Source of the DNA: Vicinamibacterales bacterium
Lineage (GTDB): Bacteria; Acidobacteriota; Vicinamibacteria; Vicinamibacterales; 2-12-FULL-66-21
Assembly (NCBI GenBank): GCA_035699745.1
Contig: DASSPH010000005.1
Location: forward strand, 1 to 64,000
Direction of reading: 5' to 3'
DNA: 64,000 nucleotides
Shown here: positions 53,786-62,641 of the stretch, one piece after another
Layout: every line of letters starts with the position of its first letter
How positions within the stretch are numbered: the stretch's first letter is position 1
Program-made: the position numbers and the translations under genes
The notes under the pieces: model-generated
Databases searched by the model: none
What the model was told of the DNA's origin: nothing
What the model saw: only the letters and a program-made list of their open reading frames with translations

Positions 53786-54474
53786 TGGCCGAGTGGCGGC
53801 TGTTCTCCGGCTGGACCAGTGACGAGTTGCGCGAGCGCGTCGAGCGCCTGTCGGCGGCGGAGCTGAATTTCGTCGGCACCGAAGATGAGCTGACCGGGGA
53901 GCTGGGATGGCATCACTATCATTCCGACGCGGTGATCGCGCGCGAGAAGCCGGACGAGGACGCCTGCTTCGAACGCGCCCGGGTCGCGCTGGCCAACTAC
54001 CAGTTCTCCGATCCGCGGATCGTCGTCGCGCACTTCGACCCCAAGGGGCCGCTGCTCGGCCGGCGGATCCTGCTGGAGATCAAGGTGTGGGGGCTGCGCT
54101 ATCTGTGTCCCGCGCTGGTGACGCACGTGCGCAACGAGCCGGGCGTGTACGGGTTCCGCTACGACACGCTGCACGGCCACATCGAGCGGGGCATGGAATG
54201 GTTCCTGCTCGAGAAGGACGCGGAGGGGGCGATCCGCTTCCGCATCGAGGCGCGCTGGCAGCGCGGCGAGATGCCGAACTGGTGGAGCCGCGTCGGGTTC
54301 GCGGCGCTCTCCGGCTACTACCAGCGCACGTGGCATCGGCGGGCGCACAATCTGCTGTCGCTGCTCGCGCAGTACGGATCGACCAGGCGGCCGCCGCGTG
54401 ACGCGGCGGGCCTCACGCATCAGGGCGTGGACGTGACGTTCACCTATCACACGAAACGGAAATGGATGCAATGA
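53785..54474 (+). CDS. DUF1990-family protein
   Basis: 229 residues. It contains LNFVGTEDELTGELGWHHYH, FERARVALANYQFSDPRIV, HVRNEPGVYGFRYDTLHGHI and MEWFLLEKDAEGAIRFRIEA. It is a clearer DUF1990 member than its upstream neighbour, from which it may have arisen by duplication. Coupled on both sides (1-bp and 4-bp overlaps). DUF1990 proteins have a lipid- or ligand-binding type fold, and their function is not known. Confidence 0.88.
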   Translation: MAEWRLFSGWTSDELRERVERLSAAELNFVGTEDELTGELGWHHYHSDAVIAREKPDEDACFERARVALANYQFSDPRIVVAHFDPKGPLLGRRILLEIKVWGLRYLCPALVTHVRNEPGVYGFRYDTLHGHIERGMEWFLLEKDAEGAIRFRIEARWQRGEMPNWWSRVGFAALSGYYQRTWHRRAHNLLSLLAQYGSTRRPPRDAAGLTHQGVDVTFTYHTKRKWMQ

Positions 54475-54872
54475 ACAGGACGGCGCTCGTGAGAACGTTG
54501 GCGGCCGGGGCGCTCACCGGCATGCGCAGCATGGCCGGACCAATGGCGCTGGCGCGGTCGCGCGGCGGCAATGCCGCGCGGGCGATCGCGGTGTTCGGCG
54601 GCGCGGAGATGATCGCCGACAAGACCCGCTTCGTCGGCAACCGGATCGATGCGGCGCCGCTGGCCGGCCGGGCCGTCATCGGCGCGGTGGTCGGCGGCTT
54701 CGTCGCGCACGAATACCGCGAGAACATCGCCATCGGCGCGCTGCTGGGCGCATCGGCGGCGGTGGCCGCCGCGCATCTCGCGTACTACGTTCGCCGGCGC
54801 CTGCCCGTCTCGAACGTCGTCGGCGGCGCGCTCGAGGACGCGGTCGTCATCGGGCTGATGCAGCAGATCTAG
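54471..54872 (+). CDS. DUF4126-family membrane protein
   Basis: 133 residues from ATG 54471, overlapping the previous stop by 4 bp; an ATG at 54462 lies inside the upstream gene. It has TLAAGALTGMRSMAGPMALA near the start, a middle helix (AVIGAVVGGFVAHEY), GALLGASAAVAAAHLAYYVR and GGALEDAVVIGLM at the end. Glycine-rich helices fit DUF4126, a family of small membrane proteins of unknown role. It closes the three-gene operon. Confidence 0.88.
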   Translation: MNRTALVRTLAAGALTGMRSMAGPMALARSRGGNAARAIAVFGGAEMIADKTRFVGNRIDAAPLAGRAVIGAVVGGFVAHEYRENIAIGALLGASAAVAAAHLAYYVRRRLPVSNVVGGALEDAVVIGLMQQI

Positions 54873-54894
54873 CGGCGTCCGCCGCGCCGCGGGA

Positions 54895-56601
54895 TCAATA
54901 GAGCTTCTTCAGTTCGATTCCGCGGTAATACTTCTTCAGGATCTCGTCGAACGTGGCGCCCTCGAGCGCCATCCCGTACGCGCCCACCTGGCACATCCCG
55001 ACGCCGTGCCCCCAGCCGCGTCCGAAGAACGTCGCCCCGACGACGGCGCCGGCGGCGTTGCGTTCGATGTCGTATGACATCAGGCTGTCGCGCAGCGCGA
55101 GCAGCGTGCGCAGGCGGAGCGCGGGCACGGCGGCCCGGCCGCTCGTGCCGATGACGTCGGTACTGATCGGACGCTCGGACGCGCCGCGCTGCACGACCCG
55201 CATGTCCGTGAACTCCCCGATGTTGAGCGGCCGGAACGCCGCGTCGAGTTCCGCCTTGGTCTTTCTCACCTGCCAGATCGCCAGCCGGGAGAAGCGGTCC
55301 GCCGCCGGGTTGGCGAAGTTGATGCGGTAGACCAGCATCGGGATCGCGCTCCCTTCGGCGCGGAAGTCGATCAGCTCCCCCCCGATCCACGATCCCTCGC
55401 GCAGGCCGATCCGCTCGTCTCCGATCCGCTGGTAGATCAGCGCATCCGGATTCAGCGTGAACTCCTTCGGCTGCCCGGCCACCATCAGCGTCATCGTCCT
55501 GCCGTCGAACGAGACGAGCACCCCCTGCTGCCACTCGAACGCGTTCTTCCGATCGACGATGCGGAAGAGCAGCTCCTGGGCGGTGATCGAGGTGCCGGCC
55601 GGCAGCAGCCCCTGTTCGTTGACGAACGCGAGGTCGGAGGCCGTGATCACGGTGGGATAGAACGTCTGGCGGACGAACGCGGCCAGCGCGGCGGGCTCCG
55701 TCGCCGCCGGCTCGCCGCGTTCGGGCAGGCCGACGAAGCGCGCCGCGTCGGTGAAGTTGTTCACCCTCGCCACCGCGAGCACGCCGTCCTTCCAGTTCGC
55801 AATCGATCGCGACGTCGTGAAGAGCTGCGGCTTCGGATGCTTGTACTCGCACGGAGTCGACACGAGATACGGCACGCGCTCGTTGAAGATGTGCTCGGCG
55901 TCCTCGGTGCGGCCGCCGCAGGTCGAGCTGTAGAGCGCGTTGATCGGCTTGCCGTCGAAGGTCGCGACCACGCCGCGGGTGTCGTTCACCGCCTGCGTCG
56001 CCAGCGCGTCCTCGGTCTTGACGCCGAAGTACACCTGGCACGCGTCGGTCGCGCAGATGTCGTAGCCCTCCTTGCTGTACTGGCCGAGGTTCCGCTGGAT
56101 GTAGGTCCGCGCCGCGACCGCCTGCGCCTTGAGCGCTTCGGGCTGGCCGAACGTCGTCGGGTTCAGCTCGTTCGGCACCACGCCGCGCAGGTACTCCTCC
56201 AGCGGCAGTTCGTTGACCACCGTCAGCGTCCGTCGCGCATTGGCGAACACTTCCATCGCGCCGCGGTAGGCGCGCGCGTCGATCTCGAGCGGCGCGGCGG
56301 GCGGCTCGACGCGGACCCGCGCGCCCGGCGCCAGGACGAGGACCTCGCCGCCGTCCGTCTCGACGGTCATCCGGTACTGCAGGTCCCCCTTCCTGATCGC
56401 GCCCGACGCGGCGGGATCGAGCGCCAGCGCCGACGCGAAGGTGGCGGCGCGCGTCCGGCGCCCCTCGACGGTGAAGTCGCCCGCCGACCTGAGGGTCACG
56501 CTCGCGGCGTTCTGGGTGAGTCCGATGCGGACGAGGGGCTCGGAGGCCGGCTGCGGCGCGCCCGCCAGCAGCAGCAGCGCGGCGAGGAGGATCTGGCGCA
56601 T
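54895..56601 (-). CDS. SpoIID/LytB-domain protein, exported
   Basis: 568 residues with a signal peptide (RQILLAALLLLAGAPQPA). The SpoIID core is clear: LPLEEYLRGVVPNELNP, EALKAQAVAARTYIQRN, DICATDACQVYFG, INALYSSTCGGRTEDAEHIF, and near the C-terminus GRGWGHGVGMCQVGAYGMA. SpoIID is a lytic transglycosylase acting on peptidoglycan glycan strands stripped of peptide. Non-sporulating Gram-negative bacteria carry relatives of unknown role, probably in cell-wall turnover. A 200-residue insertion between the CGG motif and the end is longer than in SpoIID itself. Confidence 0.92.
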   Translation of the reverse strand: MRQILLAALLLLAGAPQPASEPLVRIGLTQNAASVTLRSAGDFTVEGRRTRAATFASALALDPAASGAIRKGDLQYRMTVETDGGEVLVLAPGARVRVEPPAAPLEIDARAYRGAMEVFANARRTLTVVNELPLEEYLRGVVPNELNPTTFGQPEALKAQAVAARTYIQRNLGQYSKEGYDICATDACQVYFGVKTEDALATQAVNDTRGVVATFDGKPINALYSSTCGGRTEDAEHIFNERVPYLVSTPCEYKHPKPQLFTTSRSIANWKDGVLAVARVNNFTDAARFVGLPERGEPAATEPAALAAFVRQTFYPTVITASDLAFVNEQGLLPAGTSITAQELLFRIVDRKNAFEWQQGVLVSFDGRTMTLMVAGQPKEFTLNPDALIYQRIGDERIGLREGSWIGGELIDFRAEGSAIPMLVYRINFANPAADRFSRLAIWQVRKTKAELDAAFRPLNIGEFTDMRVVQRGASERPISTDVIGTSGRAAVPALRLRTLLALRDSLMSYDIERNAAGAVVGATFFGRGWGHGVGMCQVGAYGMALEGATFDEILKKYYRGIELKKLY

Positions 56602-56717
56602 GGCTCATGGTGGCACAGCCGGGTACCTCGTGGCGGCGCGCGGACCCGTCGGAAGACGCCGTCCGGGTCACGGTCGCCTGCGGCGCCCGGTTCCCCACCG
56701 GTGGTCGGCGAGGCGGT

Positions 56718-57617
56718 ATGATCGCCAGCGCCATGACCATCACCCACTGGATTGCCCTCGCGGCGGTGACCTGGGCCGCGGCCACGCTGCCGGGCGCGGG
56801 ACAGCGGGGGACCGCCACCGCCAAGCCCGACCCCAATCGGCAGGACTGGATTCAGTTGTTCAACGGCCGCGATCTCGACGGCTGGACGCCGAAGTTCTCC
56901 AAGCACGACCTCGGCGAGAACTTCAACGACACCTTCCGCGTCGAGAACGGCATGCTCGCCGTGCGCTACGACAAATGGACGAAGTTCGACGGCGAGTTCG
57001 GCCATCTCTTCTACAAGGATCCGTTCTCCTATTACCGCCTTGCCGCCGAGTACCGCTTCGTCGGCGAGCAGGTCGCCGGCGGCCCGGGATGGGCGCGGCG
57101 CAACAACGGCCTGATGCTCCACAGCCCTCACCCGAAGACGATGCTGAAGGATCAGGACTTCCCGATCTCGATCGAGGTCCAGCTGCTCGGCGGCTTCGGC
57201 GACGGCAAGCCGCGCACCACCATGAACCTCTGCACGCCCGGCTCGAACGTCGTCCTCAACGGCAAGCTCCACACGCCGCACTGCACCAATTCGACGTCGA
57301 AGACCTACGACGGCGACCAGTGGGTGCGCGTCGAGGTCGAGGTGCGCGGCGACGAGCTGGTGAAGCACATTGTCGACGGACAGACGGTCCTCGAATACAC
57401 CAAGCCGCAGATCGGCGGCGGCAGCGTCGCACCGGTGGATCCGGCGGTGAAGGTGGACGGGACGCCGATGACCGGCGGCTACATTTCGATCCAGGCGGAG
57501 ACCGCGCCGATCGATTTCCGCAAGATCGAGCTGCTGAATCTCGAAGGGTGCATGGACCCGAAGTCGCCCGGCTACAAGGCGTATTTCGTGAAGGCCAACC
57601 CGCAAGCGTGCCGTTAG
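56718..57617 (+). CDS. DUF1080 (3-keto-disaccharide hydrolase-like) secreted protein
   Basis: 299 residues from ATG 56718 behind GAGG; ATG 56733 is a possible alternative. A signal peptide (to about residue 29) precedes WIQLFNGRDLDGWTPKFSKH, LFYKDPFSYYRLAAEYRFV, GGPGWARRNNGLMLHSPHP and GGYISIQAETAPIDFRKIEL. These are the DUF1080 landmarks of a concanavalin-like beta sandwich. Some members hydrolyse 3-keto-glycosides; others only bind sugar. It lies just before the protease-like gene, which may be co-transcribed (22-bp gap). Confidence 0.9.
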   Translation: MIASAMTITHWIALAAVTWAAATLPGAGQRGTATAKPDPNRQDWIQLFNGRDLDGWTPKFSKHDLGENFNDTFRVENGMLAVRYDKWTKFDGEFGHLFYKDPFSYYRLAAEYRFVGEQVAGGPGWARRNNGLMLHSPHPKTMLKDQDFPISIEVQLLGGFGDGKPRTTMNLCTPGSNVVLNGKLHTPHCTNSTSKTYDGDQWVRVEVEVRGDELVKHIVDGQTVLEYTKPQIGGGSVAPVDPAVKVDGTPMTGGYISIQAETAPIDFRKIELLNLEGCMDPKSPGYKAYFVKANPQACR

Positions 57618-57639
57618 GCGGGATCGGCGGGGTGTGGGG

Positions 57640-59280
57640 ATGAAGACCTGGCTCGCCGCCGTCCTTCTCGCGTTCGGGGCGCTGGCGCCGCAGACCGGAA
57701 CGATCCGCGTCCGCGTCGCCATCCAGACGGAGCAGCAGGTGCGGCCGGTGCCGCGGCACGCGCTGCTGATCAGCGAGAATCCCACGTCGGCGGCGCCGCA
57801 GCGAGCGGTCACCAGTTCCGACGGCACCGCGGAGATCCGCGTGCGGCCCGGCAATTACACCGTCGAATCCGACGAGCCGCTGCTGTTCCAGGGGAAGTCG
57901 TACGAGTGGCGGCACACCGTCGACGTGCCGCCGGGACAGACCGTCACGATCGACTTCAACGCGGCGAACGCCGAAGTCGCGGACGCCGCGGCGTCGCCGT
58001 CCGCGCCGGCAAGCGCGTCGGGACTGCTGCTGGACTGGCAGAACAGCGTGGTGGAAATCTGGACGCCGCTCAGGCGCGGCGCCGGATTCCTGGTCGATCG
58101 ACGCGGCGTGATTGCCACCAACCAGCGGCTGATCGGGCGCGAACGCTCGGTCGAGGTGCAGGTGTCGCGCAGCGTGAAGGTCGCGGCCCGCGTCCTCGCC
58201 GCGGACGCCGGCGCCAACCTCGCGCTGTTGTGGATCGATCCGCAGGTCCTCGCCCCGGCACGGCCGGTCCGGCTGGGCTCCGCCGACGCGCCGCCGCCGG
58301 CGCCGGGGGACAGGATCTTCGCGATCAACGTCCCGATGGAGGACGACAAGAACCTGGTCGGCGGCAGCGTCCGCCGCATCAGTTCCTCCGGCATCCTCTC
58401 CGACATTCCGATCGCCGACGAGAGCCTCGGCGCGCCGGTGTTCAACGCGTCCGGCGTCGTGTTCGCGGTCACCACGGCGCACGACGACGGGGGGCCTCTC
58501 AATTCCGCCGACTCGCTCGCGGTGCGCATCGACGGCATTCGCCCGCTGCTGGCGGCGGCCGAGAAGACGCTGACGCAGGAGACGCCCCCTTCCGGCACGC
58601 GGCTGCCGGTGGAAGGAGAGGCGCTCTTCCCGGACGATCCGCTGCGCGAGGCGGCCGCGAAGCGGAAGGGACCGCTCGGTCCGTACCGCATCAGCGCCGA
58701 GAACTTCGACGTCAGCGTGATCACGCCGCTGCTGACGTTCGCGGCGCGTCATCAGGGCGGCGAACGGGCGCCGGCGCGCGGCGGCGCCATGGAATCGCGC
58801 GATCTCGCCGAGCTGGAAGCCAGGCGCCGGGCGCTGCAGGAGTTCGGCAACTGGTGGGACTACGTGCGGCGCGATCCGCCGGTGCTGATGATCCGCGCCA
58901 CGCCGAAGATGGTCGAACCCTTCTGGAAAACGGTGCTGCGCGGCGCCGCGCAGTCGCAAGGGATGTCGCTCCCGCCGATCAAGCAGATCAAGGCCGGCTT
59001 CGCCCGGATGCGGCTCGCCTGCGGCGGCGCCGAGGTGACGCCGATCCATCCGTTCAAGATCGAGCACCGTCTCGGTGAGAGCGAAGCCGTGTACGAGGGC
59101 TTCTACGTCTACGATCCCGCGGCGATCGGGCCGCAGTGCGGAACGGTGACGCTGACGCTGTACTCGGACAAGGCGCCGGACAAAGGGGACGCGCGGCCGG
59201 TCGACGCGAAGATCCTGGGACAGATCCACGAGGACTTCGCGCCGTACCGGGCCGCGGCGAAGGCCGGAAGGATTCCGTGA
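57640..59280 (+). CDS. Trypsin-fold protein with replaced catalytic triad (likely pseudoprotease), exported
   Basis: 546 residues; GGGG runs up to ATG 57640. A signal peptide and a beta-sandwich-like domain (about 25-110, carrying VRPGNYTVESDEP) precede a HtrA/trypsin-like fold: GAGFLVDRRGVIATNQRLIG, ANLALLWIDP, GDRIFAINVP and ADESLGAPVFNASGVVFAVT. In active relatives these read TNxHV, YDLALL and GNSGGP. Here His is Arg, Asp is Asn and the serine position is Leu, so the triad seems to be lost. The C-terminal 200 residues are unassigned. It overlaps the transporter gene by 4 bp, so it is probably a binding or regulatory partner of that membrane protein. Confidence 0.8.
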   Translation: MKTWLAAVLLAFGALAPQTGTIRVRVAIQTEQQVRPVPRHALLISENPTSAAPQRAVTSSDGTAEIRVRPGNYTVESDEPLLFQGKSYEWRHTVDVPPGQTVTIDFNAANAEVADAAASPSAPASASGLLLDWQNSVVEIWTPLRRGAGFLVDRRGVIATNQRLIGRERSVEVQVSRSVKVAARVLAADAGANLALLWIDPQVLAPARPVRLGSADAPPPAPGDRIFAINVPMEDDKNLVGGSVRRISSSGILSDIPIADESLGAPVFNASGVVFAVTTAHDDGGPLNSADSLAVRIDGIRPLLAAAEKTLTQETPPSGTRLPVEGEALFPDDPLREAAAKRKGPLGPYRISAENFDVSVITPLLTFAARHQGGERAPARGGAMESRDLAELEARRRALQEFGNWWDYVRRDPPVLMIRATPKMVEPFWKTVLRGAAQSQGMSLPPIKQIKAGFARMRLACGGAEVTPIHPFKIEHRLGESEAVYEGFYVYDPAAIGPQCGTVTLTLYSDKAPDKGDARPVDAKILGQIHEDFAPYRAAAKAGRIP

Positions 59281-60269
59281 TTCTGCGACTGGTCGAGGGA
59301 ACCGGCGTCCTCCTGCTGCTGTCGGTGTTCCTCGCCTACGTGCTGGCGCCCGCGCTGCCGCCGATCCGGCGCCGCATCCGCATCGGCCGCCGCCGCCGTC
59401 CGATCTCCGACGCCGCCGCGATCCTGGTCGTCTACTTCGCGGTCCTGCTGCCCGGCGCGCTGGTCTGGCGCAAGGCGGAGCCGGCGCTCAGGCACTGGAT
59501 CGACGTCACCGCGCCGACGACGGTGGATCGCCTGTTCGCGGGGGATTCGGTCGGACCGATCGAACGGGCATTCGCGCCGCTGCCGCGGCCGCTGCGGACG
59601 AGGCTGACGCGGGCCGGCGTCGCGGTCGCGGATGCGATCGAGCACAGCGCGCGCGGCACGCTCGCCGAGCTGATCACCGCGGCGCGCTACGCCGCATGGC
59701 TCGGCGTCACGCCGGTGGTGGCGTTCCTGCTGCTCACCGGCGCGCCGGTGTTCCAGCGCTCGGCGCTGCGCGTGCTGCCGCACGGCCACCTGCAGTGGCG
59801 GTTCGAGGAATACCTCCGCGACGTGAACAGCGCGCTGGCCGGCTACGTCCGCGCCCAGGCCGGCGCCGGCATCATCGTCGGGGCGATGTGCGTGCTCGGA
59901 TTCCTGCTGCTGGGAACGCCATCGGCGGTCTCGCTCGGCGTGCTCGCCGGCATCCTCGAGCTGGTGCCGGCCATCGGTCCGCTGACGGTGCTGCTCATCG
60001 CCGCGTCACAGGCCGACCGCGTGCTTCCCGTGGTCCTGTTCCTCGGCGTGCTGCGCGTCGCGCAGGACTACGTGGTGTATCCGCGCCTGATCCGCCACGG
60101 CATGCACCTCTCGACGATCGTCGTCATCGTGACGGTGTGGACCGGCGCCGTGCTGGCCGGGGCCGCCGGCGTGGTGATCGCCATCCCCGCCGCGGGGTTC
60201 CTCTCCGTGAGCCTGCGCCATTGGCGGGAATACCGGGAGATCGAGCGGCTGGTAGCCACGGTCAAGTAA
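59277..60269 (+). CDS. AI-2E family transporter-like membrane protein
   Basis: 330 residues from GTG 59277, overlapping the previous stop (GTGA). Helices at both ends and a middle soluble loop (residues 70-130) match the AI-2E/TqsA/PerM family. Seen are LLLLSVFLAYVLAPALPP, ILVVYFAVLLPGALVW, GVLAGILELVPAIGPLTVLL and YVVYPRLIRHGMHLSTIVVI. Family members export varied small molecules or act as Na+/H+ antiporters. Autoinducer-2 export is known for only a few, so the name does not give the substrate. Its gene is coupled to the triad-less protease-like gene. Confidence 0.9.
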   Translation: MILRLVEGTGVLLLLSVFLAYVLAPALPPIRRRIRIGRRRRPISDAAAILVVYFAVLLPGALVWRKAEPALRHWIDVTAPTTVDRLFAGDSVGPIERAFAPLPRPLRTRLTRAGVAVADAIEHSARGTLAELITAARYAAWLGVTPVVAFLLLTGAPVFQRSALRVLPHGHLQWRFEEYLRDVNSALAGYVRAQAGAGIIVGAMCVLGFLLLGTPSAVSLGVLAGILELVPAIGPLTVLLIAASQADRVLPVVLFLGVLRVAQDYVVYPRLIRHGMHLSTIVVIVTVWTGAVLAGAAGVVIAIPAAGFLSVSLRHWREYREIERLVATVK

Positions 60270-60272
60270 GCA

Positions 60273-60384
60273 GTGCGCAGTGCGCGGTGCGCGGTGCGCG
60301 GTGCGCGGTGCGCGGTGCGCGGTGCGTAGTGCGTAGTGCGTAGTGCGTAGTGGGTAGTGGGTAGTGCGTAGTGGGTAGTGCTGC
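60273..60384. repeat. Heptad DNA repeat array 3, fills a convergent gap
   Basis: Sixteen in-phase 7-bp units: GTGCGCA once, GTGCGCG six times, GTGCGTA four times, GTGGGTA twice, GTGCGTA, GTGGGTA and GTGCTGC. It spans from 3 bp behind the TAA of the transporter gene to the base before the stop of the deaminase gene. Both genes end in TAAGCAG, so an inverted GTAAGCAG/CTGCTTAC pair brackets the array. The graded change of the units shows stepwise expansion. Confidence 0.92.
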
Positions 60385-61890
60385 TTACGTCAAGAAACGC
60401 CGGTACGCGTCGTTGTTTTCGTCCAGGCGGTAGCGATAGCCGAGGCCTGACAGGAACGACTCGAAGGCGGCGTGTTCCGCGGCGGGGACTTCGAACGCGG
60501 CGAGGACGCGGCCGAAGTCGGCGCCGTGGTTGCGGTAGTGGAACAGGCTGATGTTCCAGCGGCCGCCCAGCGCGTCGAGGAACTGCAGCAGGGCGCCGGG
60601 ACGCTCGGGGAACTCGAACCGGCAGACGCGCTCCGCGGCGACGTCGGGGGCGCGGCCGCCCACCATGTGGCGGACGTGCAGCTTCGCCATCTCGTTGCCC
60701 GAGAGATCCGCCGTCTCGTACCCGAGCTCGCGCAGGCGCGCCGCCAGGGCTTCACCCTCGCCGTGCGATCGCGTCGCCACGCCCACGAAGATCTCCGCGC
60801 GCTGGCGTCCGCTCAGGCGGTAGTTGAACTCGGTGACGACGCGGGCCCCGAGCGCGGCGCAGAACGCGCGGAACGCCCCCGGCCGCTCGGGAATCGTCAC
60901 CGCGAGCAGCGCCTCCCGGCCTTCGCCCAGCTCGGCCCGCTCGGCGACGAAGCGCAGGCGATCGAAATTCATGTTCGCGCCGCTGAGCACGGCGCAGAAG
61001 CGGCGGCCGCGCACCTGGCTGGATTCGATGTAGGACTTCAGCCCCGCCACCGCCAGCGCCCCCGCCGGCTCGACGATCGTGCGCGTGTCGTCGAACACGT
61101 CCTTGATCGCCGCGCAGATCTCGTCGTTGTCGACCCGGACGATCGTGCGCACCGCGTCGCGGACGATCGGGAACGTCGCCGCGCCGACCTGCTGCACCGC
61201 CACCCCGTCCGCGAACAGCCCGACGTCGTCCAGCCGCACGCGGGAGCCGCTGGCCAGCGACTGCGCCATGGCGTCGGCGTCCACCGGCTCGACGCCGATC
61301 ACGTCCACCTCGGGGCGGACCGCCTTCACGTACGCGGCAATGCCGGCAATCAGACCGCCGCCGCCGACCGGGACGAACACCGCGTTCAGGTCGGGCTCCT
61401 GCCGCAGCAGCTCGAGCCCCACCGTGCCCTGCCCGGCGATCACGATCGGATCGTCGAACGGATGAATGAACACGAGACCCTGCCCCGCGGCGAGCGATTC
61501 GGCGTGCTGCTGCGCCTCCGAGTAGCGATCCCCGGCGAGCACCACTTCGGCGCCCAGCGCCTTCACCGCATCGACCTTGATCTCGGGGGTCGTGCGCGGC
61601 ATCACGATCACCGCGCGGATGCCGAGCCGGCCGGCCGAATAGGCGACCCCCTGTGCGTGATTGCCGGCGCTGGCGGCGATCACGCCGCGGCTGCGCTCGT
61701 CGGGCGACAGCCGCGCCATGCGGTTGTAGGCGCCGCGGATCTTGAAGCTGAAGATCGGCTGCAGATCCTCGCGCTTCAGCAGCACCTCGTTGCCGAACCG
61801 GCGCGACAGCCGCGGCGCCGGATCGAGCGGCGTTTCCCTCGCCACGTCATAGACGCGGCTCGTCAGGATGTCGCGCAGCAGCGTGTCCAT
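60385..61890 (-). CDS. ilvA: Threonine ammonia-lyase (threonine deaminase), biosynthetic type
   Basis: 501 residues. PLP-binding K50 in FSFKIRGAYNRMA, ASAGNHAQGVAYSA, and the glycine loop VPVGGGGLIAGI mark the fold-type II enzyme. The C-terminal third (about 325-500) has two ACT-like regulatory domains (ALLAVTIPERPGAFRAFCAA and VCRFEFPERPGALLQFLDAL), as in IlvA of Escherichia coli. It turns threonine to 2-oxobutanoate, the first step to isoleucine, and is expected to be inhibited by isoleucine. It begins 10 bp after the YCII gene and seems to be the last gene of an operon with DoxX and YCII genes, an odd partnership for an amino acid enzyme. Confidence 0.96.
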   Translation of the reverse strand: MDTLLRDILTSRVYDVARETPLDPAPRLSRRFGNEVLLKREDLQPIFSFKIRGAYNRMARLSPDERSRGVIAASAGNHAQGVAYSAGRLGIRAVIVMPRTTPEIKVDAVKALGAEVVLAGDRYSEAQQHAESLAAGQGLVFIHPFDDPIVIAGQGTVGLELLRQEPDLNAVFVPVGGGGLIAGIAAYVKAVRPEVDVIGVEPVDADAMAQSLASGSRVRLDDVGLFADGVAVQQVGAATFPIVRDAVRTIVRVDNDEICAAIKDVFDDTRTIVEPAGALAVAGLKSYIESSQVRGRRFCAVLSGANMNFDRLRFVAERAELGEGREALLAVTIPERPGAFRAFCAALGARVVTEFNYRLSGRQRAEIFVGVATRSHGEGEALAARLRELGYETADLSGNEMAKLHVRHMVGGRAPDVAAERVCRFEFPERPGALLQFLDALGGRWNISLFHYRNHGADFGRVLAAFEVPAAEHAAFESFLSGLGYRYRLDENNDAYRRFLT

Positions 61891-61900
61891 CGAAGGCGTC

Positions 61901-62641
61901 CTACTCCGGCTCCCGGATGTCGATCTCGTGCGTGTCCGCGGCCCGGATGTAGCGATCCGCCCAGCCCGCCGCTTCGTCGATCGACGCCGCCAGCACGACG
62001 ACGTAGCCGCCGATCAGCTCTTTCGTCTCGGCGAACGGGCCGTCCACCATCACGACGCCGTTGCGGGTGTTGGTGAGGCGGCGGCCGCGTCGGCTCGGCT
62101 TCAGCGTCTCGCTCGCCAGGTGAACCCCGCTGCGCGAAGCCCCGTCGATCAGCCGCGACAGGCGCGAGCGCTGATCCGCGGTCGGCGCGAGGCCCGCCTC
62201 GGTCTCCGGCGTGGCCTTGCGCAGGATCATGTAGCGGCGCGTCTCGATCGCCGCAGGACGCTCGGCCATGCCGATATCCCACGGTTCGGTCACCGGCCGG
62301 ATGTCGACCTCGCCGTCGCCGAGGATCGCCGCCTGTTCGGCCGCGAAGTCGATGGCGGCGTCGATCGACGGCGTGCGCAGGATGCTGAATCCCGCCGGAA
62401 GCTCGTTGGTGCCGGGGACGAACGGCCCTGGCGCGATCGTCCGCTCGCCGCCGCGGAAGGTGACCCGCACCCCCTCGGCGCTCGAGCGAAGCCCCTCGCC
62501 CGCCAGCATCGCGTTCTTCGCCATCAGGTCGACGATCATCGATCCGACGCGCCCGACCAGCTCCGGGCTGGGAAGACCGCCGCCTTCGTAATAGGCGTTC
62601 GTCTTGTGCATGAGGATGTAGCGCGTGCGCGTGCCGCTCAT
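61901..62641 (-). CDS. Protein with two YCII-related domains
   Basis: 246 residues; GGAGGGG lies 4 nt before ATG 62641, which overlaps the DoxX stop (ATGA). Each half reads like a YCII/DGPF domain. The first has YILMHKTNAYYEGGGLPSPE, RVTFRGGERTIAPGPFVPGT and SILRTPSIDAAIDFAAEQAA, then VDIRPVTEPWD. The second has YMILRKATPETEAGL, GVVMVDGPFAETKELIGGYV and DRYIRAADTHEIDIREP. These small alpha/beta folds are often linked to ECF sigma factors, but no such factor is adjacent. Tandem copies probably came from duplication. Confidence 0.88.
   Translation of the reverse strand: MSGTRTRYILMHKTNAYYEGGGLPSPELVGRVGSMIVDLMAKNAMLAGEGLRSSAEGVRVTFRGGERTIAPGPFVPGTNELPAGFSILRTPSIDAAIDFAAEQAAILGDGEVDIRPVTEPWDIGMAERPAAIETRRYMILRKATPETEAGLAPTADQRSRLSRLIDGASRSGVHLASETLKPSRRGRRLTNTRNGVVMVDGPFAETKELIGGYVVVLAASIDEAAGWADRYIRAADTHEIDIREPE

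Noticed and set aside
59277-60269. Autoinducer-2 exporter role
   Set aside because: The family name alone does not establish the substrate and there are no lux genes nearby.
60273-60384. Heptad array considered as a CRISPR array
   Set aside because: Units are 7 bp with no spacers; no cas gene is in the window.
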